A stretch of DNA of 64,000 nt from Paenibacillus tyrphae (lineage in GTDB: Bacteria; Bacillota; Bacilli; Paenibacillales; NBRC-103111). The stretch lies in the NCBI RefSeq assembly GCF_027925525.1, contig NZ_BSDJ01000002.1:310001-374000 (forward strand), read 5' to 3'. The position numbers and the translations under genes are program-made. Within the stretch, counting starts at the first letter, position 1, and each line of letters begins with the position of its first letter. Positions 51,401-63,332 of this stretch are shown piece by piece. The notes under the pieces are model-generated. The model was not told the origin of the DNA and searched no databases. It was given only the letters and a program-made list of their open reading frames with translations.

Positions 51401-54400
51401 ACGCGCTCCAGTTGCCGCTTTTCCGCTTCCGTCAGCATATCGATTTCGGAGAGCCGCAGCTCTTGCCCAGCAACGACGCCCTCCAGCACACGGACATAAT
51501 GCTCCGCCATCCGCCGGATCGTTTCCGGCTTGAACAGCTTCGTCGCATATTCCCAGGTGCAGAAAAGTCCTGCCTGATCCGCCGTTACGCTTAAGGAAAA
51601 GTCAAATTTCGACACGCCCGGGTTGAGCTCTTCCGATTCGAACGTCAGCCCGCCGGCTTCGAGCATGCGCACCGCTTCGTTTTGCAGCATAAACATCGTG
51701 TCGAAAATCGGATTGCGGCTCAAATCCCGCACGAGTCCGAGCTTCTCCGTCAGCTCGTCAAACGGATAGTCCTGATGCTCGAAGGCGAGCAGCGCCTGCC
51801 GCTTGACATCCCGCAAAAATTCACCGAACGTTAGTTCTTGTCTCGGTCGATTCCGCATAGCAAGCGTTCCGACGAACATCCCAATCATGGCTTCCGCGTC
51901 CGCATGTCTTCTGCCGGATACCGGTGTCCCGACGATAATATCGTCTTGTCCCGAATAGTTGGCAAGCAGGACATTGTACGCCGCCAGCAGCACCATATAC
52001 AGCGTCGTTCCCGATTCCTGCGCCAGCTTGTACAGCGATGCCGTCAGCTCGGGGTCCAGCTTTAGAGAGAAGGTGTCTCCTTCGAAGCTTTGCAGCTGCG
52101 AGCGCGGATAATCGGTCGGCATGTTCAGCACCGGAAGCTCGCCGCCAAGCTCGCTTAACCAATACGCTTCCTGCTGCTCAAAGGCGCATTCGGCAATCCG
52201 GTTCTGCTGCCAGACAGCATAGTCCTTGTAATGCACGTTTCTTGGCGCCAGCTGTCTTCCCTGGTACGTTTGAAGCAGCTCGTCCAGCAGCACGGCCATC
52301 GAAAATCCGTCTGCTACGGCATGATGCATATCGACCAAAAGCATAAAGCGGTCAACTGCAAATTGCAGCAGCTCGGCGCGGAACAGCGGAGCCAGACCGA
52401 GATCGAACGGCCGGACAAACCGCGCTCGCGTTTCATCCGCCTCTTCTTCGCTGATCCGTGTCACCTGAACGTCCAATACGGCGTCCGGGCTGATTTTCTG
52501 AACGATCTCGCCATCCTCCAGCACAAAATAAGTGCGCAGCGACTCATGCCTCCCGAATACTTGCCGGAGGGCCTCGATCAAACGGCCCGTATCCAGCTCC
52601 CCTTCGATCTTAAGCTGCCCGGAAATGTTATATGTCGTGCTGTCGCCTTGCTGATGCAGCACGTACATGCGCTTTTGCGAAGACGACACGGGGTACGCCT
52701 CCCGGAGCTCTATCGGTTCAATCGGCGCGTAAGCGCCCTTTTCCCCGCCCCGGATATATTGGGCCAGCTCGTCAATGGTCTGAAGCTCGAACAGGTGACC
52801 GAGCGGAATTTGAACCTGAAATTCCTTGTTCACTCTGGACAAAATCACCGTTGCTTTCAGGGAATCCCCGCCTAGCTGGAAAAAGTTGTCGCGACGACCT
52901 ACGCTTGTTGCCCCAAGTACTTCTTTCCAGATGCGGACCAGCGTCTCCTCCGTAGCGTCTGGGCCGTGAACATCGGAGGCTGCGGTGAAGCCGCCCCCTT
53001 CTCCAGGCTCCGGCAGCTGCGACCAGTCCGGCTCTCCGCTTGACATAAGCGGGAGGCTCGCCATCCTGACCACGTAGCGGGGCTGCGTGTAATCCGGGAG
53101 GGCTGCGCTCATCGCTTGCTTGAGCTCGGACTCCTCCCAAGGATGTGACGGATCGGCAACGATGTATGCGATCAGCTCGGCAGCGGTGTCCGTATCTGCT
53201 TCGGAGCGAACGGTAAGGGCGCATGCGTGAAGACCGAACGTACGACGCACGTGCTCCTCAAGCTGCTGAAGGTTGACCTGATGTCCGCGAAGCCGGACAA
53301 AACGGGACGTTTTTCCGACGGACGTCAGCTTTCCGTCTTCCGCACAATGCACCCATTCTCCGGTGCGAAGTAAGGCGCCACGGGAATTCCCGGAACTTCT
53401 GTCCGACGGCCGTACGATATACAGCTCCCCTATCGTTCCTGACGGAACCGGCTGATGGTATGCATCCAGCACGCAAGGATAGCTGCCTTCCGCATCGGCA
53501 AGGGCTGCCCACGCCGCCCATTTTTGCGCGATTTCCCCGCCATCAAGCAAGGCAAGCCCGGAGATGCGCAGCGTCTGCTCCTGCGCGATCGAATGCAGCA
53601 AATGCACATAGTATCGCGCCCATGTCCGGATCGTTTCGTCCGGGAACAAATCGGCGCTGTAATCGAAATCGAGCCGCAGCTCGCTTCCGATCTCGATCGC
53701 ATTCAGGAAAAGCTCGTATTTGCTGTACGAAATCGGATTCGGCAGCAGCTCGGCATCCAACCCGTGAAAGCGGAGCCTCGGCAAACGGTCCATATTGAAG
53801 ACGGCCGTGATCGCCGGCAGTTGCCCGAGCCCTCTTTCCGCCAAGGCGGCGAAGCTGTAAGGCTGAAACGGTTCCATCTCGTTCATTCCGCTCTTGACGG
53901 TTTGCGCATACTCGGCAAACGTAAGCTCCGGCTTGACCTCGCTCGCGACCGGCAGCAGATTGACGCAGTTGCCGATGAGCGAGAAAGCCTCCATCTGCGC
54001 TTGTCCGGCTGTCGGTATGCCCACCGTGATCTGCTGCAGCCCCGTCAGCCGGTGCAGAAACAGCTGGAACGCGGACAGCAGCGTCACGAACAAGCTGCTG
54101 CCCAGCCGAATGCTGGCCGCTTTAAGCTCCTTCGCAAGCCGGCTGTCCAGCATAACCGTATGCCGGCCTCCACGGGAGGTCGGCACCGATGTTCCCCGCC
54201 GGAGCGACGGCAGCTCCAGCACCGGAAGCCGCCTGTCGGACAAAGCCGCCCAGTACGCAGCGGCCTCCCGGCTTTCCTGCTGCTCAAGCTTATGCCGCTG
54301 CCAAGCGGCATAGTCCCGGAAAGCAACGGGAGCAGGGAGCGCCCAGTTCTCCTGCCGTACGAACGCGGAGTAAATACGCTCCAGCTCCTGGATGAATACA

Positions 54401-57400
54401 CCCATGGACCAGCCGTCGGCAATCAAATGATGAAAAGTAAACAGCGCGATGTGCTCGTCCCTGGATTTTTTCAGCAGACAAATGCGAAACAACGGCTCGC
54501 CCGCCGACATGGCGAACGGCGCTTCCGCATTCCGGTCCAGCCATTCGCGCTGGCGCTGCTCTTGTGCGTCGACGGCGCAGTCGCTCACATCGAACAGTCG
54601 AATGCGGATCGTCATCTCGGGTGCAACAACCTGCGTCTCCCCGTCTCCGCTCATATAAGTGCGCAGCGCTTCGTGCCGCCGGACGACGGCATTGACCGCT
54701 TCGCTCCACGCATCGATGCGCAGAGGCCCGCGCAGCCGAAACAGCGCGGTCTCGTGCAGCGATTGCGCCTCGCTCCGGCCGGACATCGAAGCGAACCATA
54801 GCTGCTTCTGCTCCGGCGTCAAGGAAATGACGGCGCCCTGCCCTTTATCCCGCGATTCTGTTGCAGGCAGTGACCTTTTGCCCGGACCGCCACCATCCGG
54901 AGGCACATCCGGCAAGAAACCGCCTTCGCGCAGCTCCCGGATGCTGTCTTTCACCGCCTGTACGATCCGCCGGATATCCGATTCCGAGTGGGCCGTCGAA
55001 AGGAAGCAGTTGCGCCCTTCCCAGATGTAGACCCCTTTATCAAGCATATGATAGAAGAACGGCTCCAAATCGCCTTTGAGCACGAAGCGGAACAAGGAAC
55101 CGAAGTGTACGACTTTCATCGGTACGTTGTCTTCGACGAAATAGTCATTCAGCTCCGCCGCCAAAGCTGCCGTTCTGGCGTTCAGCTCGGCTTGCAGCTT
55201 CCCTCCGCTTTGTTCAAGCTTCTCCAGCACGGCCCGAGCTGCCGCCATCGCCAGCGGATGATGGCAGAAGGTGCCGGCAACGAACGTCCGGCGCTCCTCC
55301 TGCCGTGGATACGAATCGTCGCCGAAGCGCCAGAAGCCGCCGTCGATCCCGTCCATAAACGCTGCCTTCCCGCCCACGATGCCGATCGGCAAGCCGCCTC
55401 CGATAACTTTGCCGTAGGTTACAAGATCGGCTTGGATGCCGAACCACGCCTGCGCGCCTCCGGGATGCATGCGAAAGCCTGTAATCACCTCGTCGAAAAT
55501 GAACGCGGTACCCGATTGCGCCGTAATCCGACGGATTTCCGTCAGAAACGCCTGCGGCTGGAAGTCGGGCCGTCGGCTTTGCACCGGTTCCACGAGCACG
55601 GCCGCCAGCTCATGCGCATGCGCGCGAAGGTAGGCCAGCGCCTCTTCCGTGCCGTAATTCAGCACGACCACATCGTCGACCATATGCTGCAGGATGCCCG
55701 GCGCCAAGGGCGCGGAGCGCTCCGGATCAGATCCGGCGCTACCGAGCGCCAGCACGCCGTCGAACGTGCCGTGATACGATCCGGCAAAAAGGACGACCTT
55801 GGCCCTTCCCGTTGCCGCCCGGGCCAAACGCAGCGCCACCATCACGGCTTCCGTGCCGGTGTTGAACAGCGCGATGCGCTCTACCCCCGTCATTTTGCAT
55901 ATGCCTTCGGCTACCTGCCCGGCCAGATTGGACATCGGACCGACGCACATGCCGTTTTGCAGCCCGCCTTCAATGTTTTCCCGGATGAAATCCGGGTTGT
56001 GTCCGAACAAATTGACGCCGAAGCCCATCGTCAGATCGATATATTCGTTGCCGTCCAGATCCCAAATTTTAGACCCTTCGGCCCGTTCCGCCACGATCTG
56101 GTACACCATTTCCTTCAGCACCGGCCGGAAACCGGCCACATTGCGGTTGTTCGCATAGACGGGGCGGTATTTCTGCGTATATTCCTTCGTCCGGCGGGTG
56201 CGTGCCGTATACCGTTCAATCAAATCGCGCAGATGCTTCTCTTGCCGGAACGGCAGCGATTCGCGCGCCTTCACGTCAATCGTCTTGAAAGGCGTAAACG
56301 GCTTCGCCTCGGCACTCTCCGGCTGGCGGACGGCGGTCACGCTCGATGCGGCTGCCACCTCCCTGCTTGCATCGGCATGAACGAGGCTGTCCTGCCGGGA
56401 AACAACGCCGGGCGCAGGTAATGCGACCTGCTCGCGCAGCACGGCCGGTGAGGGCGCCGGATGCAGCCGTAGCACGTCAAGCTGCTGGGACATCAGACGG
56501 AGCTGCTGCTCCATGATGCGTTCCACTCCGGCAGAGGCGGCGCTTGCCGGTGTTTCCACCGCAGCAAGAGGCGCCTCCCAATAGCCGGACGCAGGTGCCG
56601 AGCCCTGGCTTGACGGTTGAGCGACCGGAGCCGACCCGACTTCGGCAACCTTGTTCCCCTCCTCCCGGACCTGCGGGACAAGAGGCTGCGTCAGCGCCGT
56701 ATGCTGCGCGATGTAATCCGTCAACAGCTCCAGATTCGTTAACGATTCGAAGAAGCTGTACATCGGAATATCCAGTCCGAACGTATCTTTAATGCCGTGC
56801 CGCACCTGAGTTAAGATGATCGAGTCCAGTCCGAGCTCCAGAAAGTGCGTTTGCGGCTGAAGCTCGTCCATGTCCAGCTGCGATACGTTACGGATCATCT
56901 GCATCAGGGAAATTGTGACCGATTGCCGATGGAGATCGGAGACGGCCTCTGTGCCGTAATGGTCATTCATCGGTTTAACACGCTCCTCTGCTTTATCTGC
57001 TATCGCAGCCAAGGCCGGCGTCGTGACGCTGCGCCCGGGCCGTGCTGCGGGCACATCGATCCAGCATCTTTTCCGTTCGAATGGGTACGTGGGCAGCGAC
57101 ACCCTCGGATAACGCCGATCCGCGTTCAGCAAGCTCCAGTCGACCTTCGCTCCCTGTATATACTCCTGCGCTACTTGCGCTACTCCCTCCAACGTATCAC
57201 AGCGCAGAAGCCCCGTCTCCGTCCCGCCGGACGGACTCTCGGCCGTTCCGCCAGCTGCGCTCCGGTATACGCCTTCGTCTGCAAAGCCTTCGCTATACAG
57301 CCGAATCACTTTCGCCCGCAACTCGGCTGCCCCGGCAGCGGTCACCGCAATCCGGTGCGTCAAGTGGCTCCGCCCCGTATTCGCAGTAAAGCATACGCTG

Positions 57401-60400
57401 CGCATATCCAGCTCCGGGCGGCGTTCGAACAGCTCCGCATACCGCCCGACCATCGCCCGCAGCGCGGTTTCGCTGCGCGCCGACAAGGTCAGCAGCATCG
57501 GCCCGCTGTCGGGTGATTTCGGCAGAACCGGCGCCGTACCGTCGGGAGCATACTCTTCCAGCACCATATGGCAGTTCGTCCCGCTGAATCCGAACGAGCT
57601 GATGCCGCATCTTCTCGGAATCCCGTCCGGCTGCCAGTCTTTCAGCTCTGTATTGGGGTAAACCGGCGATTCCTCGAAGCTGATCTTGCTATTTGGTTGA
57701 CGGAAATGCACCAAGGGAGCAATTTGTCGATGCTGAAGCGACAGCACCGCTTTGATCAAACCGGCGATCCCCGCTGCTTCGTATAAATGCCCGATGTTCG
57801 TTTTCACCGTGCCGAGGGCGCAAAATTGCTTGCGCTGCGTTTGTTTGCGGAACGCTTTCGTCAAGCCGTCGATTTCGACGGGATCGCCCAGCTTCGTCCC
57901 TGTCCCGTGCGCTTCGATGTACGTGATCGTTTCCGGATCGACGCGCGCGCTGCGCCAAGCCTGCGCAATCAGTTCCGCTTGCGACGAGGCGTTCGGAGCG
58001 GAGATGCCAACCGTGCTTCCGTCCTGATTGATCGCGCTCCCTTTAATAACGGCGACAATGTTGTCCCCGTCCTGAACGGCTTTGCGCAGAGGCTTCAGGA
58101 GCACGGCCCCGACACCCTCACCCCAACCCGTTCCGTCCGAATTGTCGTCGAACGCTTTGGCCCGGTCGTCGGAAGATTCCATGCCGATGCCCGCTTTGTG
58201 CGGCAGCAGAATGGTCTTGACGCCGCCCGCCAGCGCCATCTCGCAATCTCCGCCAAGAATCGCCTGGCAAGCGAGATGCACCGCGACAAGCGAAGACGAG
58301 CAGGCGGTGTCGACCGTGACCGCAGGCCCTTTCAAATCAAGCAGGTAAGCGATGCGGCTCGAAATGATCGACGGCAAGTTGCCGATCACAAAATGAGGCA
58401 GCGCTTCCGGCGCAACTTCCGTCAGCAGGCGCTCGTATTCGAAGCTCGTTTTGGAAAAGCCGACGTATACGCCGACTTTTTTGCCGGACAACAGAGTTCC
58501 GCCATAGCCCGCGTTTTCGAGAGCGCTCCACGCCGTCTGGAGAAAAAGACGCTGGTTCGGGTCCATCAGCGACGCTTCGCGTGGCGTCAGCCGGAAGAAC
58601 GAGTAGTCGAACGTATCAATCTCGTCCAAATAGCCGCCCTCCACCGGTCGAAGATCCCGATCGCCGGTATGCAGATGAGCGATATAAGTCTCGGCGTCCT
58701 TCGTTCTTTTTTCGTTGAAGGGCCCGATGCAATCTTTGCCTTCCGCCAGATTCGCCCAGAACTGCTCCAGCGTATCCGCTTGGGGAAACTTGCCGGCCAT
58801 GCCGATAATCGCAATATCCCGATCCCTTGGGTCTTCCGCCTCGGGTTCGTGCTCTGCGAACGCTTCCCGCTCTCCTTCGGCGATATAGGCAGCCAGCTTT
58901 GCGATGGTCGGATACGAAAAGAAGTCGGTCACGGCGATGTTCACGCCGAGCTGGCTTTCGAGCTGCTCCGCCATTTGCGTCAGCTGCAGCGAATTCGCGC
59001 CGAGATCGAAGTAGCTTTCGTCGGTGCCGATGGCATCGGTCTGCAAAATTTGCCTGCAGATGTCCAGCAGCTTGCGCTCCGCTTCGTTCTGCGGAATAGC
59101 GACGGACCTCGCCTCTTTTTCCTTCTGCAACAGCTCGGCCAATTGCTCCGAGACCGTTTGAAACTGCCCTGCTTCGTACTCCTGCGCCAGCTTGAAGCGC
59201 TGCACCTTGCCGCTCGTCGTTTTTGGGATGCGCCGGATCGGTACGATATCGTGAAGCTCCCAGCCACCCCGATAGTTTAGATGCTTTCTCAGCCTTTGGG
59301 CGACCGGCACGAAATCCTCGATCTTCTTCGTATGCATCACGAAAACGACAATGCGGTCCTGCCGGGCCTCGGCGTCGTGAACGCCGCACACCGCCACCTT
59401 GCCAAGCTCCACGCCATCGACTTCCTCGGCGACCCGCTCGATATCGTGAGGATAAATGTTCTGGCCGTTCACAAAAATAATATCCTTCGCCCGTCCGGTG
59501 ATGACCAGCCGCCCGCTGTGCATAAAGCCCAGATCGCCGGTTTTGAGCCAGCCGTCCGTCGCCATCACTTTGGCCGTCGCTTGCGGGTTGTTGTAATAGC
59601 CGGCGGTCACATTTTTGCCGCTGATTTGAATGTGCCCGATCACGTTGTCGGCCAGCATCGTATCGTCATCGCCGCAGATGCGGATCCGGCTGCTTGTCAT
59701 CGGATAACCGACATCGACGAAGGTTACGCAGCGATTGTCGGAAGGCTCGATGGGCACGACCGCTTCGCCGATGTTCAGCCTCTCCCGGTTCAAGTGTACG
59801 GGAAGCAGCATTTCTTCCAGCGGTGGATGGGAGAGGGCGACGCAGGCTTCCGCCATCCCATAGACGCACAGCATCGCAGATCTCCGGAGCCCGTGCTTCT
59901 CCATGGCATCAAGAAACTGATTGCAAACTTCGAGAGAAATCGGCTCGGCGCCGTTGTATACGATTCGGATATGCGACAAGTCCCAATCGGCAGCCGTTTC
60001 CGGTTTATATTGAGCCAGGAAAAATTTATAGCCGAAGTTCGGAGAGCAGATTTGGGTCACCCGATGCTCGGACGCCTTTTTCAGCCATAAGGTCGGACGC
60101 CGGATAAATAGCGCCGTTGGCATAATTAACTGGTTGGCATTGGCAATGACACAGGTCAGATGAAAAGCGATCAACCCCAGATCATGCGTTAGAGGCATCC
60201 AGCCGAGGTAGCTATCCTGCTCGTCCATGTGCGCCTCCAACGCGCAATCCCGAATATTGTGAACCAGATTTTCATGCGTCAGCATAACTCCTTTCGGATC
60301 ACCTGTCGACCCGGAAGAGAACTGAATGAAGGCAAGCTGCTCCGCTTTGGCCGGATAAATAACCCCTCTATTCTGAGAGGAAAAATCAAGTTTATCCGTA

Positions 60401-60831
60401 AATAAAACCGTTTGCTTCATCGCTTCGAACGAATGTTGCAGTTCGATTTGTCCGGCGTACTTCTCCAGATGGTCCAGCACTTTGGCATCGCTCATCAGAT
60501 AAGGACGGTTCAGCGTCCCCCATATTTTGAACAGCTTCATTTTGTGCTCGTCGTTGTTGCCTACCGTGACAGGCACCGGTACGATGCCTCCGAGCAGGCA
60601 GCCCCAGAACACCGACAAAAACGTGCGGTTATCGTCGATCTGCATCAGCAGCTCATCCCCGGGCTTCATGCCGCTGTTCTGCAGTTCGTGCAGCACGCAG
60701 AGCGCCCGGTCAAACAAGGTTCCGTAAGACTCGTACTCTTCCTGCTGGTCTCCTGAAATGTAAATGATGCCGCTTGTTTCCAGCCTGCTTCGGTCCTGCA
60801 AGACGTCGACTAACGTTAGAAACTGATTCAT
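39448..60831 (-). CDS. Iturin-like hybrid FAAL/PKS/aminotransferase/NRPS megasynthetase with terminal thioesterase
   Basis: One 7,127-residue protein; key motifs by residue: FAAL 1-590 ([11 protein letters not shown] ~170); ACP1 (GANSL ~610); KS 675-1110 (TACSSS ~842), no AT after it; ACP2 (GLDSI ~1334); PLP aminotransferase (TYGKVIGGG ~1809); C1 (HHLIADG ~2135); A remnant ~2430-2610 holding only A6-A10-like sequence; PCP1 (~2655); C2 (~2836)-A1 (~3310)-PCP2 (~3712); C3 (~3898)-A2 (~4366)-PCP3 (~4747); C4 (~4944)-A3 (~5421)-PCP4 (GGDSI ~5818); E ([10 protein letters not shown] ~6001); C5 (HQIIIDG ~6475); PCP5 (~6840); TE (GYSLGG ~6964). The front matches the iturin/mycosubtilin starter that makes a beta-amino fatty acid. 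Hand-read pockets: A1 D-L-K-N-F-G-T-D-V-K unassigned; A2 D-A-W-T-I-A-N-I-C-K Phe-like; A3 D-V-A-D-I-G-S-V-D-K, possibly basic and epimerised. ATG 60831 follows GGAGGG. Confidence 0.96.
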   Translation of the reverse strand: MNQFLTLVDVLQDRSRLETSGIIYISGDQQEEYESYGTLFDRALCVLHELQNSGMKPGDELLMQIDDNRTFLSVFWGCLLGGIVPVPVTVGNNDEHKMKLFKIWGTLNRPYLMSDAKVLDHLEKYAGQIELQHSFEAMKQTVLFTDKLDFSSQNRGVIYPAKAEQLAFIQFSSGSTGDPKGVMLTHENLVHNIRDCALEAHMDEQDSYLGWMPLTHDLGLIAFHLTCVIANANQLIMPTALFIRRPTLWLKKASEHRVTQICSPNFGYKFFLAQYKPETAADWDLSHIRIVYNGAEPISLEVCNQFLDAMEKHGLRRSAMLCVYGMAEACVALSHPPLEEMLLPVHLNRERLNIGEAVVPIEPSDNRCVTFVDVGYPMTSSRIRICGDDDTMLADNVIGHIQISGKNVTAGYYNNPQATAKVMATDGWLKTGDLGFMHSGRLVITGRAKDIIFVNGQNIYPHDIERVAEEVDGVELGKVAVCGVHDAEARQDRIVVFVMHTKKIEDFVPVAQRLRKHLNYRGGWELHDIVPIRRIPKTTSGKVQRFKLAQEYEAGQFQTVSEQLAELLQKEKEARSVAIPQNEAERKLLDICRQILQTDAIGTDESYFDLGANSLQLTQMAEQLESQLGVNIAVTDFFSYPTIAKLAAYIAEGEREAFAEHEPEAEDPRDRDIAIIGMAGKFPQADTLEQFWANLAEGKDCIGPFNEKRTKDAETYIAHLHTGDRDLRPVEGGYLDEIDTFDYSFFRLTPREASLMDPNQRLFLQTAWSALENAGYGGTLLSGKKVGVYVGFSKTSFEYERLLTEVAPEALPHFVIGNLPSIISSRIAYLLDLKGPAVTVDTACSSSLVAVHLACQAILGGDCEMALAGGVKTILLPHKAGIGMESSDDRAKAFDDNSDGTGWGEGVGAVLLKPLRKAVQDGDNIVAVIKGSAINQDGSTVGISAPNASSQAELIAQAWRSARVDPETITYIEAHGTGTKLGDPVEIDGLTKAFRKQTQRKQFCALGTVKTNIGHLYEAAGIAGLIKAVLSLQHRQIAPLVHFRQPNSKISFEESPVYPNTELKDWQPDGIPRRCGISSFGFSGTNCHMVLEEYAPDGTAPVLPKSPDSGPMLLTLSARSETALRAMVGRYAELFERRPELDMRSVCFTANTGRSHLTHRIAVTAAGAAELRAKVIRLYSEGFADEGVYRSAAGGTAESPSGGTETGLLRCDTLEGVAQVAQEYIQGAKVDWSLLNADRRYPRVSLPTYPFERKRCWIDVPAARPGRSVTTPALAAIADKAEERVKPMNDHYGTEAVSDLHRQSVTISLMQMIRNVSQLDMDELQPQTHFLELGLDSIILTQVRHGIKDTFGLDIPMYSFFESLTNLELLTDYIAQHTALTQPLVPQVREEGNKVAEVGSAPVAQPSSQGSAPASGYWEAPLAAVETPASAASAGVERIMEQQLRLMSQQLDVLRLHPAPSPAVLREQVALPAPGVVSRQDSLVHADASREVAAASSVTAVRQPESAEAKPFTPFKTIDVKARESLPFRQEKHLRDLIERYTARTRRTKEYTQKYRPVYANNRNVAGFRPVLKEMVYQIVAERAEGSKIWDLDGNEYIDLTMGFGVNLFGHNPDFIRENIEGGLQNGMCVGPMSNLAGQVAEGICKMTGVERIALFNTGTEAVMVALRLARAATGRAKVVLFAGSYHGTFDGVLALGSAGSDPERSAPLAPGILQHMVDDVVVLNYGTEEALAYLRAHAHELAAVLVEPVQSRRPDFQPQAFLTEIRRITAQSGTAFIFDEVITGFRMHPGGAQAWFGIQADLVTYGKVIGGGLPIGIVGGKAAFMDGIDGGFWRFGDDSYPRQEERRTFVAGTFCHHPLAMAAARAVLEKLEQSGGKLQAELNARTAALAAELNDYFVEDNVPMKVVHFGSLFRFVLKGDLEPFFYHMLDKGVYIWEGRNCFLSTAHSESDIRRIVQAVKDSIRELREGGFLPDVPPDGGGPGKRSLPATESRDKGQGAVISLTPEQKQLWFASMSGRSEAQSLHETALFRLRGPLRIDAWSEAVNAVVRRHEALRTYMSGDGETQVVAPEMTIRIRLFDVSDCAVDAQEQRQREWLDRNAEAPFAMSAGEPLFRICLLKKSRDEHIALFTFHHLIADGWSMGVFIQELERIYSAFVRQENWALPAPVAFRDYAAWQRHKLEQQESREAAAYWAALSDRRLPVLELPSLRRGTSVPTSRGGRHTVMLDSRLAKELKAASIRLGSSLFVTLLSAFQLFLHRLTGLQQITVGIPTAGQAQMEAFSLIGNCVNLLPVASEVKPELTFAEYAQTVKSGMNEMEPFQPYSFAALAERGLGQLPAITAVFNMDRLPRLRFHGLDAELLPNPISYSKYELFLNAIEIGSELRLDFDYSADLFPDETIRTWARYYVHLLHSIAQEQTLRISGLALLDGGEIAQKWAAWAALADAEGSYPCVLDAYHQPVPSGTIGELYIVRPSDRSSGNSRGALLRTGEWVHCAEDGKLTSVGKTSRFVRLRGHQVNLQQLEEHVRRTFGLHACALTVRSEADTDTAAELIAYIVADPSHPWEESELKQAMSAALPDYTQPRYVVRMASLPLMSSGEPDWSQLPEPGEGGGFTAASDVHGPDATEETLVRIWKEVLGATSVGRRDNFFQLGGDSLKATVILSRVNKEFQVQIPLGHLFELQTIDELAQYIRGGEKGAYAPIEPIELREAYPVSSSQKRMYVLHQQGDSTTYNISGQLKIEGELDTGRLIEALRQVFGRHESLRTYFVLEDGEIVQKISPDAVLDVQVTRISEEEADETRARFVRPFDLGLAPLFRAELLQFAVDRFMLLVDMHHAVADGFSMAVLLDELLQTYQGRQLAPRNVHYKDYAVWQQNRIAECAFEQQEAYWLSELGGELPVLNMPTDYPRSQLQSFEGDTFSLKLDPELTASLYKLAQESGTTLYMVLLAAYNVLLANYSGQDDIIVGTPVSGRRHADAEAMIGMFVGTLAMRNRPRQELTFGEFLRDVKRQALLAFEHQDYPFDELTEKLGLVRDLSRNPIFDTMFMLQNEAVRMLEAGGLTFESEELNPGVSKFDFSLSVTADQAGLFCTWEYATKLFKPETIRRMAEHYVRVLEGVVAGQELRLSEIDMLTEAEKRQLERVSGETALPYPASGTICERFEQQAARTPERTALVFGGQTISYGELNRQANRLAHRLQTLGVGPDTPVGVCLDRSPELVAGLLAVLKAGGAYVPLDPALPPERLGYMTERAGVKALVTKLAWAEGLAVRPDLAVVCLDDGTAGLEAEPEQNPDSKAGPGHLMYVIFTSGSTGTPKGASVYRSGFENLLQWYTGEFAMTEVDRVLMISSPSFDLTQKNIFAPIVTGGQLVLLPSGPYDAAEVVSLIERHGITLLNGTPSAFYPLLDITASAGYGPIATLRHVFLGGEPIAADRLTAWTASEACRAEVVNTYGPTECTDVTVYGRLTNMPSLVGKPVPIGRPVAGTRVYILNRELGLQPMGLPGELCIAGVQVGGGYVGDAELTADKFVANPYGDELSPVLYRTGDLARYLPDGTIEYLGRIDHQVKLRGYRIEPGEIEAALRECAGVKDAFVMTREDQPGDVRLVAYAVPEEEAKEQAASGSGLPALWRSELRRKLPDYMVPTAIVVMAELPLSPNGKVDRKALPAPEVGLVTDAEYVAPRTPVEAELSELWKEVLGLSAAVGVKDNFFDLGGHSLRATTLGAKIHQSLNVSLSLRQMFQHPTLELMAQAIEQLQPSPYGNIPVAGQQVTYPLSSAQKRLYILSQLEGAATSYNMPGELRMEGELDATRLEAAFRGLLRRHATLRTTFELDADGEPVQRIAETADFTLERIRVSGEAEAEAAMAGFIRPFDLGKAPLLRAALVEEASQRHRLLFDMHHLISDGVSMNILLEELAQLYEGSELPALRIQYKDYAVWQQADSDSERMSKQEAYWLEQLGGELPILELPTDYARPSARSFSGGTLSFAIDSRQTDGLKRLGSQTGATLFMMLLAAYTTLLSKYSGQEDMIVGTPIAGRPHADLQPMIGMFAGTLALRSCPAGEKTFLDYLQEVKELALRAYENQDYPFETLVEKLNVKRDLSRNPVFDTMFVLQNTETVAPGFTSLRVSPHESEHPIVKFDLTFTAAEEAGGIAFSIEYGDRLFKRETISRMARHFIQLIEEMIQTPEAKLSSLNILTVHELAQILETFNETALPYPADMTIHGLFERQAALTPDRIAVVFEDRQLTYRELDERANRLARTLLAKGVEAEQLVAIMTERSLDMVTAVLGVMKAGGAYVPVDPEYPEERIRYMLGDSGARLLLTQSHLRDRTAFGGELLLLDDERSYSGDGSSPGVAVGPHQLAYVIYTSGTTGKPKGVMVEHQGVCNNKLFFEQSLHITTKDRIVQFASFSFDASCWEMTMGLLTGAALYVPDAFVIADYRLFEQYVRDHGITVATLPPTYAVYLDPEHMPELRTLITAGSASTSELVQQWKDHVRYFNNYGPTEDSICSTAWSYTDHTPMEKTVPIGWPIPNHQVFILSAHNALVPVGVVGELCVAGIGLARGYLNRPDLTADKFMPVPFAPERRMYRTGDLARWLPDGSIEYLGRIDHQVKIRGYRIELGEIEAQLLKVAAVQEAIVLARTDETGQTYLCAYFTADGEQAAGALRSELARELPGYMVPSFFVQLEEMPLTPNGKIDSQALPAPEGIVPTGAEYAAPRTPVEAKLAELWQEVLGLPSVGIRDNFFELGGHSLRAMRLAAHIQKELHVNVPLQDVFATPTIEQLAAVIEGLRQQTFTAIPVAPVQSHYPVASAQKRLYVLQQFEGGETSYNMPGVMLLEGALDRERFEEAFRGLIRRHETLRTGFELVDGEPFQRVYPESEVEFAVDYAKSSVGETDTLDSIRRFVRPFDLRQPPLLRVGLIRLDQDKPVVNQEPERHLLLFDMHHIVSDGVSMGILVNEFGRLYGGETLPTLRIQYKDYAAWQQAELSGQRMSRLEAYWLNVFQGELPVLDMPTDYARPAVQRFEGGLVPFALGSQRSDALRKLASATGTTLYMVLLAAYTALLYKYTGQEDIVVGTPVAGRTHADVDGLIGMFVGTLALRSYPAGEKTFLDYLQEVKGMTLQAFEHQDYPFEALVEKVGVTRDLSRHALFDTMFDMQHEVAEQRTVHGLELKPYEMESKTAKFDLSFQITEEEAGTLTGGIEYASSLYSVDTVRRMAGHFTQLIDGIVVAPEAKLSSFEIVTPEEKALLTGAPADGGVGAAACGWQEKTIHQLLEEEAERTPDQVAVICEDERLTYHELNEQANRLARTLRGKGVQPDQTVGIMAERSLAMVVGMFGILKAGAAYVPIDPDYPEERIRYMLEDSGAQLLLLTHRRLQERAADAADKVLFLDTAEVYEADGTNLVPEAQPHHLAYVIYTSGTTGKPKGVMIEHRQVIALSEAWRQEYRLREEPVRLLQWASFSFDVFTADIVRSLLNGGQLIVCPGYARHDPEAIYGLLRQHRVTMFDATPALVIPLMNDVYEHGRDIGFLKTLIVGSDQCPVGDFQQLNDRFGASMRIVNSYGVTEACVDSSYYVQQTGDVGSHPYPYAYRSLPIGKPYPGVRMYVLSAAMALQPAGVPGELYIGGRGVARGYLNRPELTAEKFVDDPFEPGGRMYRTGDAARWLPDGNIEYLGRLDDQVKIRGFRIELGEVEAQLLKTESVQEAVVIAWEDEAGQKQLCAYVVSDRELAIGELRKALSQTLPEYMIPSYFVQLPQLPLTPNGKVDRKALPAPKESMTADTDYVAPRTAVEQVLASVWQAVLGIEKVGVNDRFFALGGDSIKAIQVSAKLHQAGYKVEMRHLFAYPAIAELSAHVKPVTRMADQGEVKGRAPLTPIQAWFFRQNNTAPHHYNQAIMLYREQGYDEAALRKTVRKLAEHHDALRTVFRRTEGGYAAWTRGIAEGELYTLEVMDFQKAADNVAQAIEAKANDIQSSIELVSGPLMKLGLFRCTDGDHLLIVIHHLVVDGVSWRILLEDLASGYEQVVSGQAIRLPEKTDAFRTWAEKLAGYANSPALEAERAYWQQLEQSESKPLPRDFAQAGQEQAYGLMRDSETVTVQWTREETELLLKQAHRAYNTDINDLLLTALGMAVYRWTGSERVWIGLEGHGRESILPDIDITRTVGWFTSEYPIVLEMGAGGGSDTLAYRIKRVKDSLRQIPNKGIGYGILKYLSEVSEDVRYAAKPEISFNYLGQFDQDLTHNTLQVSPFACGSEISGHTERSHALDISGSIAGGELAFTVSYSGKQYRRETMERLAGLLHTSLQDIIAHCAAKERPELTPSDVVFKGLAVTERLRRIGEIESVYPLTPMQQGILYHRLLDPESETHLGQTAFTVRGSLDIRAFKQSLDAIVQRHDALRTNFYNGWAGQPLQVVLRSKPADFVYEDVRRLGESEQEAHIETLAKADKARGFELSEESLLRVSILRTGDETYRLLWCFHQIIIDGRDMARMIEEVFAAYSAYRKQARPELGAATPYRRYIEWLEGQEFAAASAYWSHYLAGYRHQTVLPRVQVQGQQPAGYAAERLTSNLGKRRTRELRNTAKRHQVTVNTLLQTAWGLLLQAYNGTDDVVFGTVVPVRPAHVPGMETMIGVCRNTIPIRIRSGVGATVADVLRRVQEQEAASEKYAMHPLYNIQALSAPKRELMNHILVFETDSPPSVAAEAAAKAAGLEMTGFRSEGQTSYDLTVIMQAGDDMRIRFDYNARVYEREAMERLQAHWLRIVKQLAANPDMRVQELQLLSPAEQEQMQAGMEMILHSPCTEGSANALAEYVAPRTPVEAKLAELWQEVLGAPRIGVKDHFFELGGHSITAMQLTEKVNSVMGAELSLRAVIASPTIEEMAKLLTSGLAQDEGDRPMKLNDRGRMNVFCFPPSAGYGLVYSEMARMLENQYVVYAFDFIEGWRDEEELLNRYVDAIVSVQREAPYVLIGYSLGGSLAYQVAKMMERRGYAVSDILLLDADRRDGTKKLSGEELERGVDAMLEIVSERNASFLANRDDWEKARSKILAYGTYSGQLINDGVVRANLHAFITEMEAARAEDWSEATTEEVVEYALIGGHLDIFEPANIEHNVQAIRLVLQDIVRGATLAADSVR

Positions 60832-60856
60832 CGTATCCCTCCGCAACGATATGAAG

Positions 60857-62035
60857 TTAATGAGAATCCCCTTTTCCTCCTGGCCCCCGCTTGGTCTGCA
60901 GTACAAGATTCATGCAATCCAATGCTTCCTTTTTGTGCGCACGGCCCTGAGCTCCTGTGATACCGCTTTCTTTTGCGCTTTGCAGCATTTCTTTCAGTAT
61001 GCGCACAGGCTGAATCACGCCGCTGCGGTATTCCTCCTCGTTCCAATTGGCATTGGGTGCGGTTACCGCTTCCGACAGACAGTCGGCTATAAAAACGTGA
61101 AGCGGAAACTGCTGGGCCAGTTGGACAGCGTCCTCTTCCCGCTCGAAAGCGAACGTCCGGATCTTATCGGTCATATCCTTCGCCAAATTTTTCAAGACGG
61201 ACCGCGGACCTAATTCGACGGCAAGCTCCACCTTCTGCTCCTCCAAATACCGCATCGTTTGCAGCCATTTGACAGGATGCGTCATCTGTAAAATCAAGCC
61301 GTCCCGGATTTGCTCCGCATGGGCGTACGGCAGCGCCGTCACGTTGGATATGACCGGCCATCGACTTTCCCAAAACGTAAACTTTCGCATAACGCCCGAC
61401 AAACGCTCCGCAGCTTGCAACATCAGCGAACTGTGAAACGGACCGCTGACCTGCAAACGGGTAACTTGAGCGCCTCTCAGCTCCGCTGCGATCGTTACCC
61501 GTGCAACGGCCGCTTGATGGCCTGTCAGCACATACTGCCGTGGGGAATTGTAGCAACCGATGGCAACGGGCTGATCCGGCGACGAATGCTTTTCGCACAA
61601 AGCTTCCAGCGTCTCAAGCTCCACGCCCCGCACGGCGGCCATTTCGCCTATACCGGCATCGGCGGCCTCCTGCATAGCAATTCCCCGCTGCCGCACCAGA
61701 CGCAAGGCGTCCGCAAACGAAAGAACGCCGCTGCTCACCAGCGCGGAATATTCCCCGAGACTGTGTCCGGCGGAAAACGCGGGGACGATGCCAATCTCTT
61801 GCCTGTACTGTTCCAAGGCCATGACGCTTACCGTCAGCAGAGCCGGCTGCGTATGCTCTGTTCTCGACAGGTTGGCGTCGCTGCCTTCGGTACAGATCGA
61901 CTTCAAGTCATACCCGAGGATGTCGTTCGCTTCCTCGAACCATCGGTCGGCACCTTGAAATTTTTGGGACCAAACCTTGCCCATCCCTTCGTATTGGGAC
62001 CCTTGACCTGGAAATAATAAGGCGACACGCTTCAT
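60857..62035 (-). CDS. Trans-acting malonyl-CoA:ACP transacylase (ItuD/FenF type)
   Basis: A 392-residue acyltransferase with [14 protein letters not shown] at the start, the nucleophile serine in [14 protein letters not shown] and the catalytic histidine in GPFHSSLM. The C-terminal ~90 residues extend past the usual ~310-residue FabD fold, as in iturin-operon homologues. The synthetase downstream has a ketosynthase but no acyltransferase, so this protein should load malonate onto its ACP2. ATG 62035 follows GGAAAGGGG; the gene ends 25 bases before the synthetase start, forming a two-gene operon. A longer frame to 62071 lacks an SD. Confidence 0.93.
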   Translation of the reverse strand: MKRVALLFPGQGSQYEGMGKVWSQKFQGADRWFEEANDILGYDLKSICTEGSDANLSRTEHTQPALLTVSVMALEQYRQEIGIVPAFSAGHSLGEYSALVSSGVLSFADALRLVRQRGIAMQEAADAGIGEMAAVRGVELETLEALCEKHSSPDQPVAIGCYNSPRQYVLTGHQAAVARVTIAAELRGAQVTRLQVSGPFHSSLMLQAAERLSGVMRKFTFWESRWPVISNVTALPYAHAEQIRDGLILQMTHPVKWLQTMRYLEEQKVELAVELGPRSVLKNLAKDMTDKIRTFAFEREEDAVQLAQQFPLHVFIADCLSEAVTAPNANWNEEEYRSGVIQPVRILKEMLQSAKESGITGAQGRAHKKEALDCMNLVLQTKRGPGGKGDSH

Positions 62036-62069
62036 GTCTAACCCCTTTCCGAGCACCGACATATGAACC

Positions 62070-62084
62070 ATGGAATGTTTCCAT
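62070..62084. promoter_or_regulatory. Palindrome in the leader of the lipopeptide operon
   Basis: ATGGAA-TGT-TTCCAT is a perfect inverted repeat with a three-base centre, flanked by CATATG on each side (62060 and 62082). It lies between the predicted transcription start and the transacylase gene and could be a repressor site or an RNA hairpin. Confidence 0.3.
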
Positions 62085-62271
62085 ATGAAGCTGTTAACCG
62101 AATCGTAAGATGAGTGATTTGCAAATGGAAACGAAATAGGAAATGCAGTACGTAGAAGTCGCGAAGCTGAGGAGTGAATTTTGGAGGATGCATGTTTTCA
62201 ATTCAAAACCATTAATTGCCATTAAATCTTGATTCATGTAATTATTAAATATATTACATATTTTATGATAG

Positions 62272-62299
62272 ATTATAAGATAGAGCACAAAGATGTCAA
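62272..62299 (-). promoter_or_regulatory. Consensus sigma-A promoter of the lipopeptide operon
   Basis: On the minus strand TTGACA (62299-62294) and TATAAT (62277-62272) are both perfect and 16 bases apart. Transcription would start near 62265, leaving a leader of about 230 bases. The 336-base gap 62036-62371 is otherwise AT-rich with no convincing gene; a 64-codon frame in it lacks an SD. Confidence 0.85.
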
Positions 62300-62344
62300 C
62301 CCAATTAATTACATATTAAGAATTAATTCATAAATAATTTAGGC

Positions 62345-62369
62345 AACGTAACCGCCGGAAGGACAGTTA
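62345..62369 (-). terminator. Weak terminator-like hairpin after the LysR gene
   Basis: ACGTAACTG and CGGTTACGT pair across an eleven-base loop immediately after the LysR stop. The following sequence (TGCCTAAATTATTT) is only moderately T-rich. Confidence 0.4.
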
Positions 62370-62371
62370 CG

Positions 62372-63247
62372 TCAGCTTCTGAAATAATCGATGACAAAAT
62401 CGCGGAACCGCTCCGCCGCAGGCGACAGGTAGCGTCCTTCGATCCAGCCGATGCCGATCACCCGGCGGCACTCGGGCCAACGTACGCGCAGGAATGAAAT
62501 GTTGGCGCGTTCGATTCCTTTCGTGTCGGGGATGACGGCAACGCCAAGCCCGGCCGCGACGAGCCCGGCGATCGTATGGACCTCGTCCCCTTCGAACCGG
62601 ATATCGGGAGCGATTCCAGCCTCTTCGAACAGCTTGTCGGTAATTTTTCGCAGTCCGTAGCCTTTCTTGAACGAAATCAACGGCTCGCTGCGTATGTCCT
62701 CCAACAGAACGGATTCGGAAGCGGCGAGCGGGTGATTTTTCGGAACGATAACAAACAACTCTTCATTCCATAACGAGACCCATTGCATGTGCTTCGTTTC
62801 TTGCGGGGCAGCCATACAAAGGTCGATCGCCCCTGCCGATAGCTGATCCAGAAGGAACTGGGTGCTGTTTTGATGCAGCTGAAAATGAATCTGCGGGTAA
62901 GCCGAGCGAAAGGACCGGATGACATCCGGAATCGAGTGGACGCCGAGGGTATGAAGAAATCCCAAGGATACCTCCCCATGCTCCGGATGAATCAAATCCT
63001 CCAGCTCCCGCTTGCCCTCTTGATATTCGTTCATGATCCGGTTGACGCGGTTCAAAAACAGGCGTCCATACCGGTTGAGCACGATTGCGCGGCCGTTGCG
63101 CTCAAAGAGCGGGACGCCGAGTTCTTTCTCCAGCCGGGCAATCGAGCGACTTAAAGCCGGTTGGGTAATACATAACGTCTGCGCCGCCAAGGTCATATGC
63201 TGCAATCGGGCAACCGTATGAAAATACTCAAGCTGCTGCCATTCCAT
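62372..63247 (-). CDS. LysR-family transcriptional regulator
   Basis: A 291-residue LysR protein. The winged helix-turn-helix is at 1-60 (LEYFHTVARLQHMTLAAQTLCITQPALSRSIARLEKELGVPLFER), followed by a typical two-lobe effector domain. ATG 63247 has GGAGGG seven bases upstream; earlier in-frame codons run into the intergenic region. It is divergent from a YnfM-like MFS gene, a standard regulator/efflux pair, and probably controls that gene rather than the lipopeptide operon, which has its own strong promoter downstream of a hairpin. Confidence 0.92.
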   Translation of the reverse strand: MEWQQLEYFHTVARLQHMTLAAQTLCITQPALSRSIARLEKELGVPLFERNGRAIVLNRYGRLFLNRVNRIMNEYQEGKRELEDLIHPEHGEVSLGFLHTLGVHSIPDVIRSFRSAYPQIHFQLHQNSTQFLLDQLSAGAIDLCMAAPQETKHMQWVSLWNEELFVIVPKNHPLAASESVLLEDIRSEPLISFKKGYGLRKITDKLFEEAGIAPDIRFEGDEVHTIAGLVAAGLGVAVIPDTKGIERANISFLRVRWPECRRVIGIGWIEGRYLSPAAERFRDFVIDYFRS

Positions 63248-63332
63248 TCCGATCCCTCCGTCTCTTATTACACATACAACATCATTATAATAAAAACAAT
63301 GCATTAGACAGCGCTTCTTGTCAATCCTATAC

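Noticed and set aside
39448-60831. Possible CRISPR or tandem-repeat structure from recurring similar segments
   Set aside because: The repeated stretches are homologous NRPS motifs and linkers spaced by 1-3 kb, not short regularly spaced repeats with unique spacers.
62094-62288. Small minus-strand frame (64 codons) in the lipopeptide leader
   Set aside because: It starts inside the predicted promoter-proximal region, has no SD, and its composition reflects AT-rich non-coding DNA.
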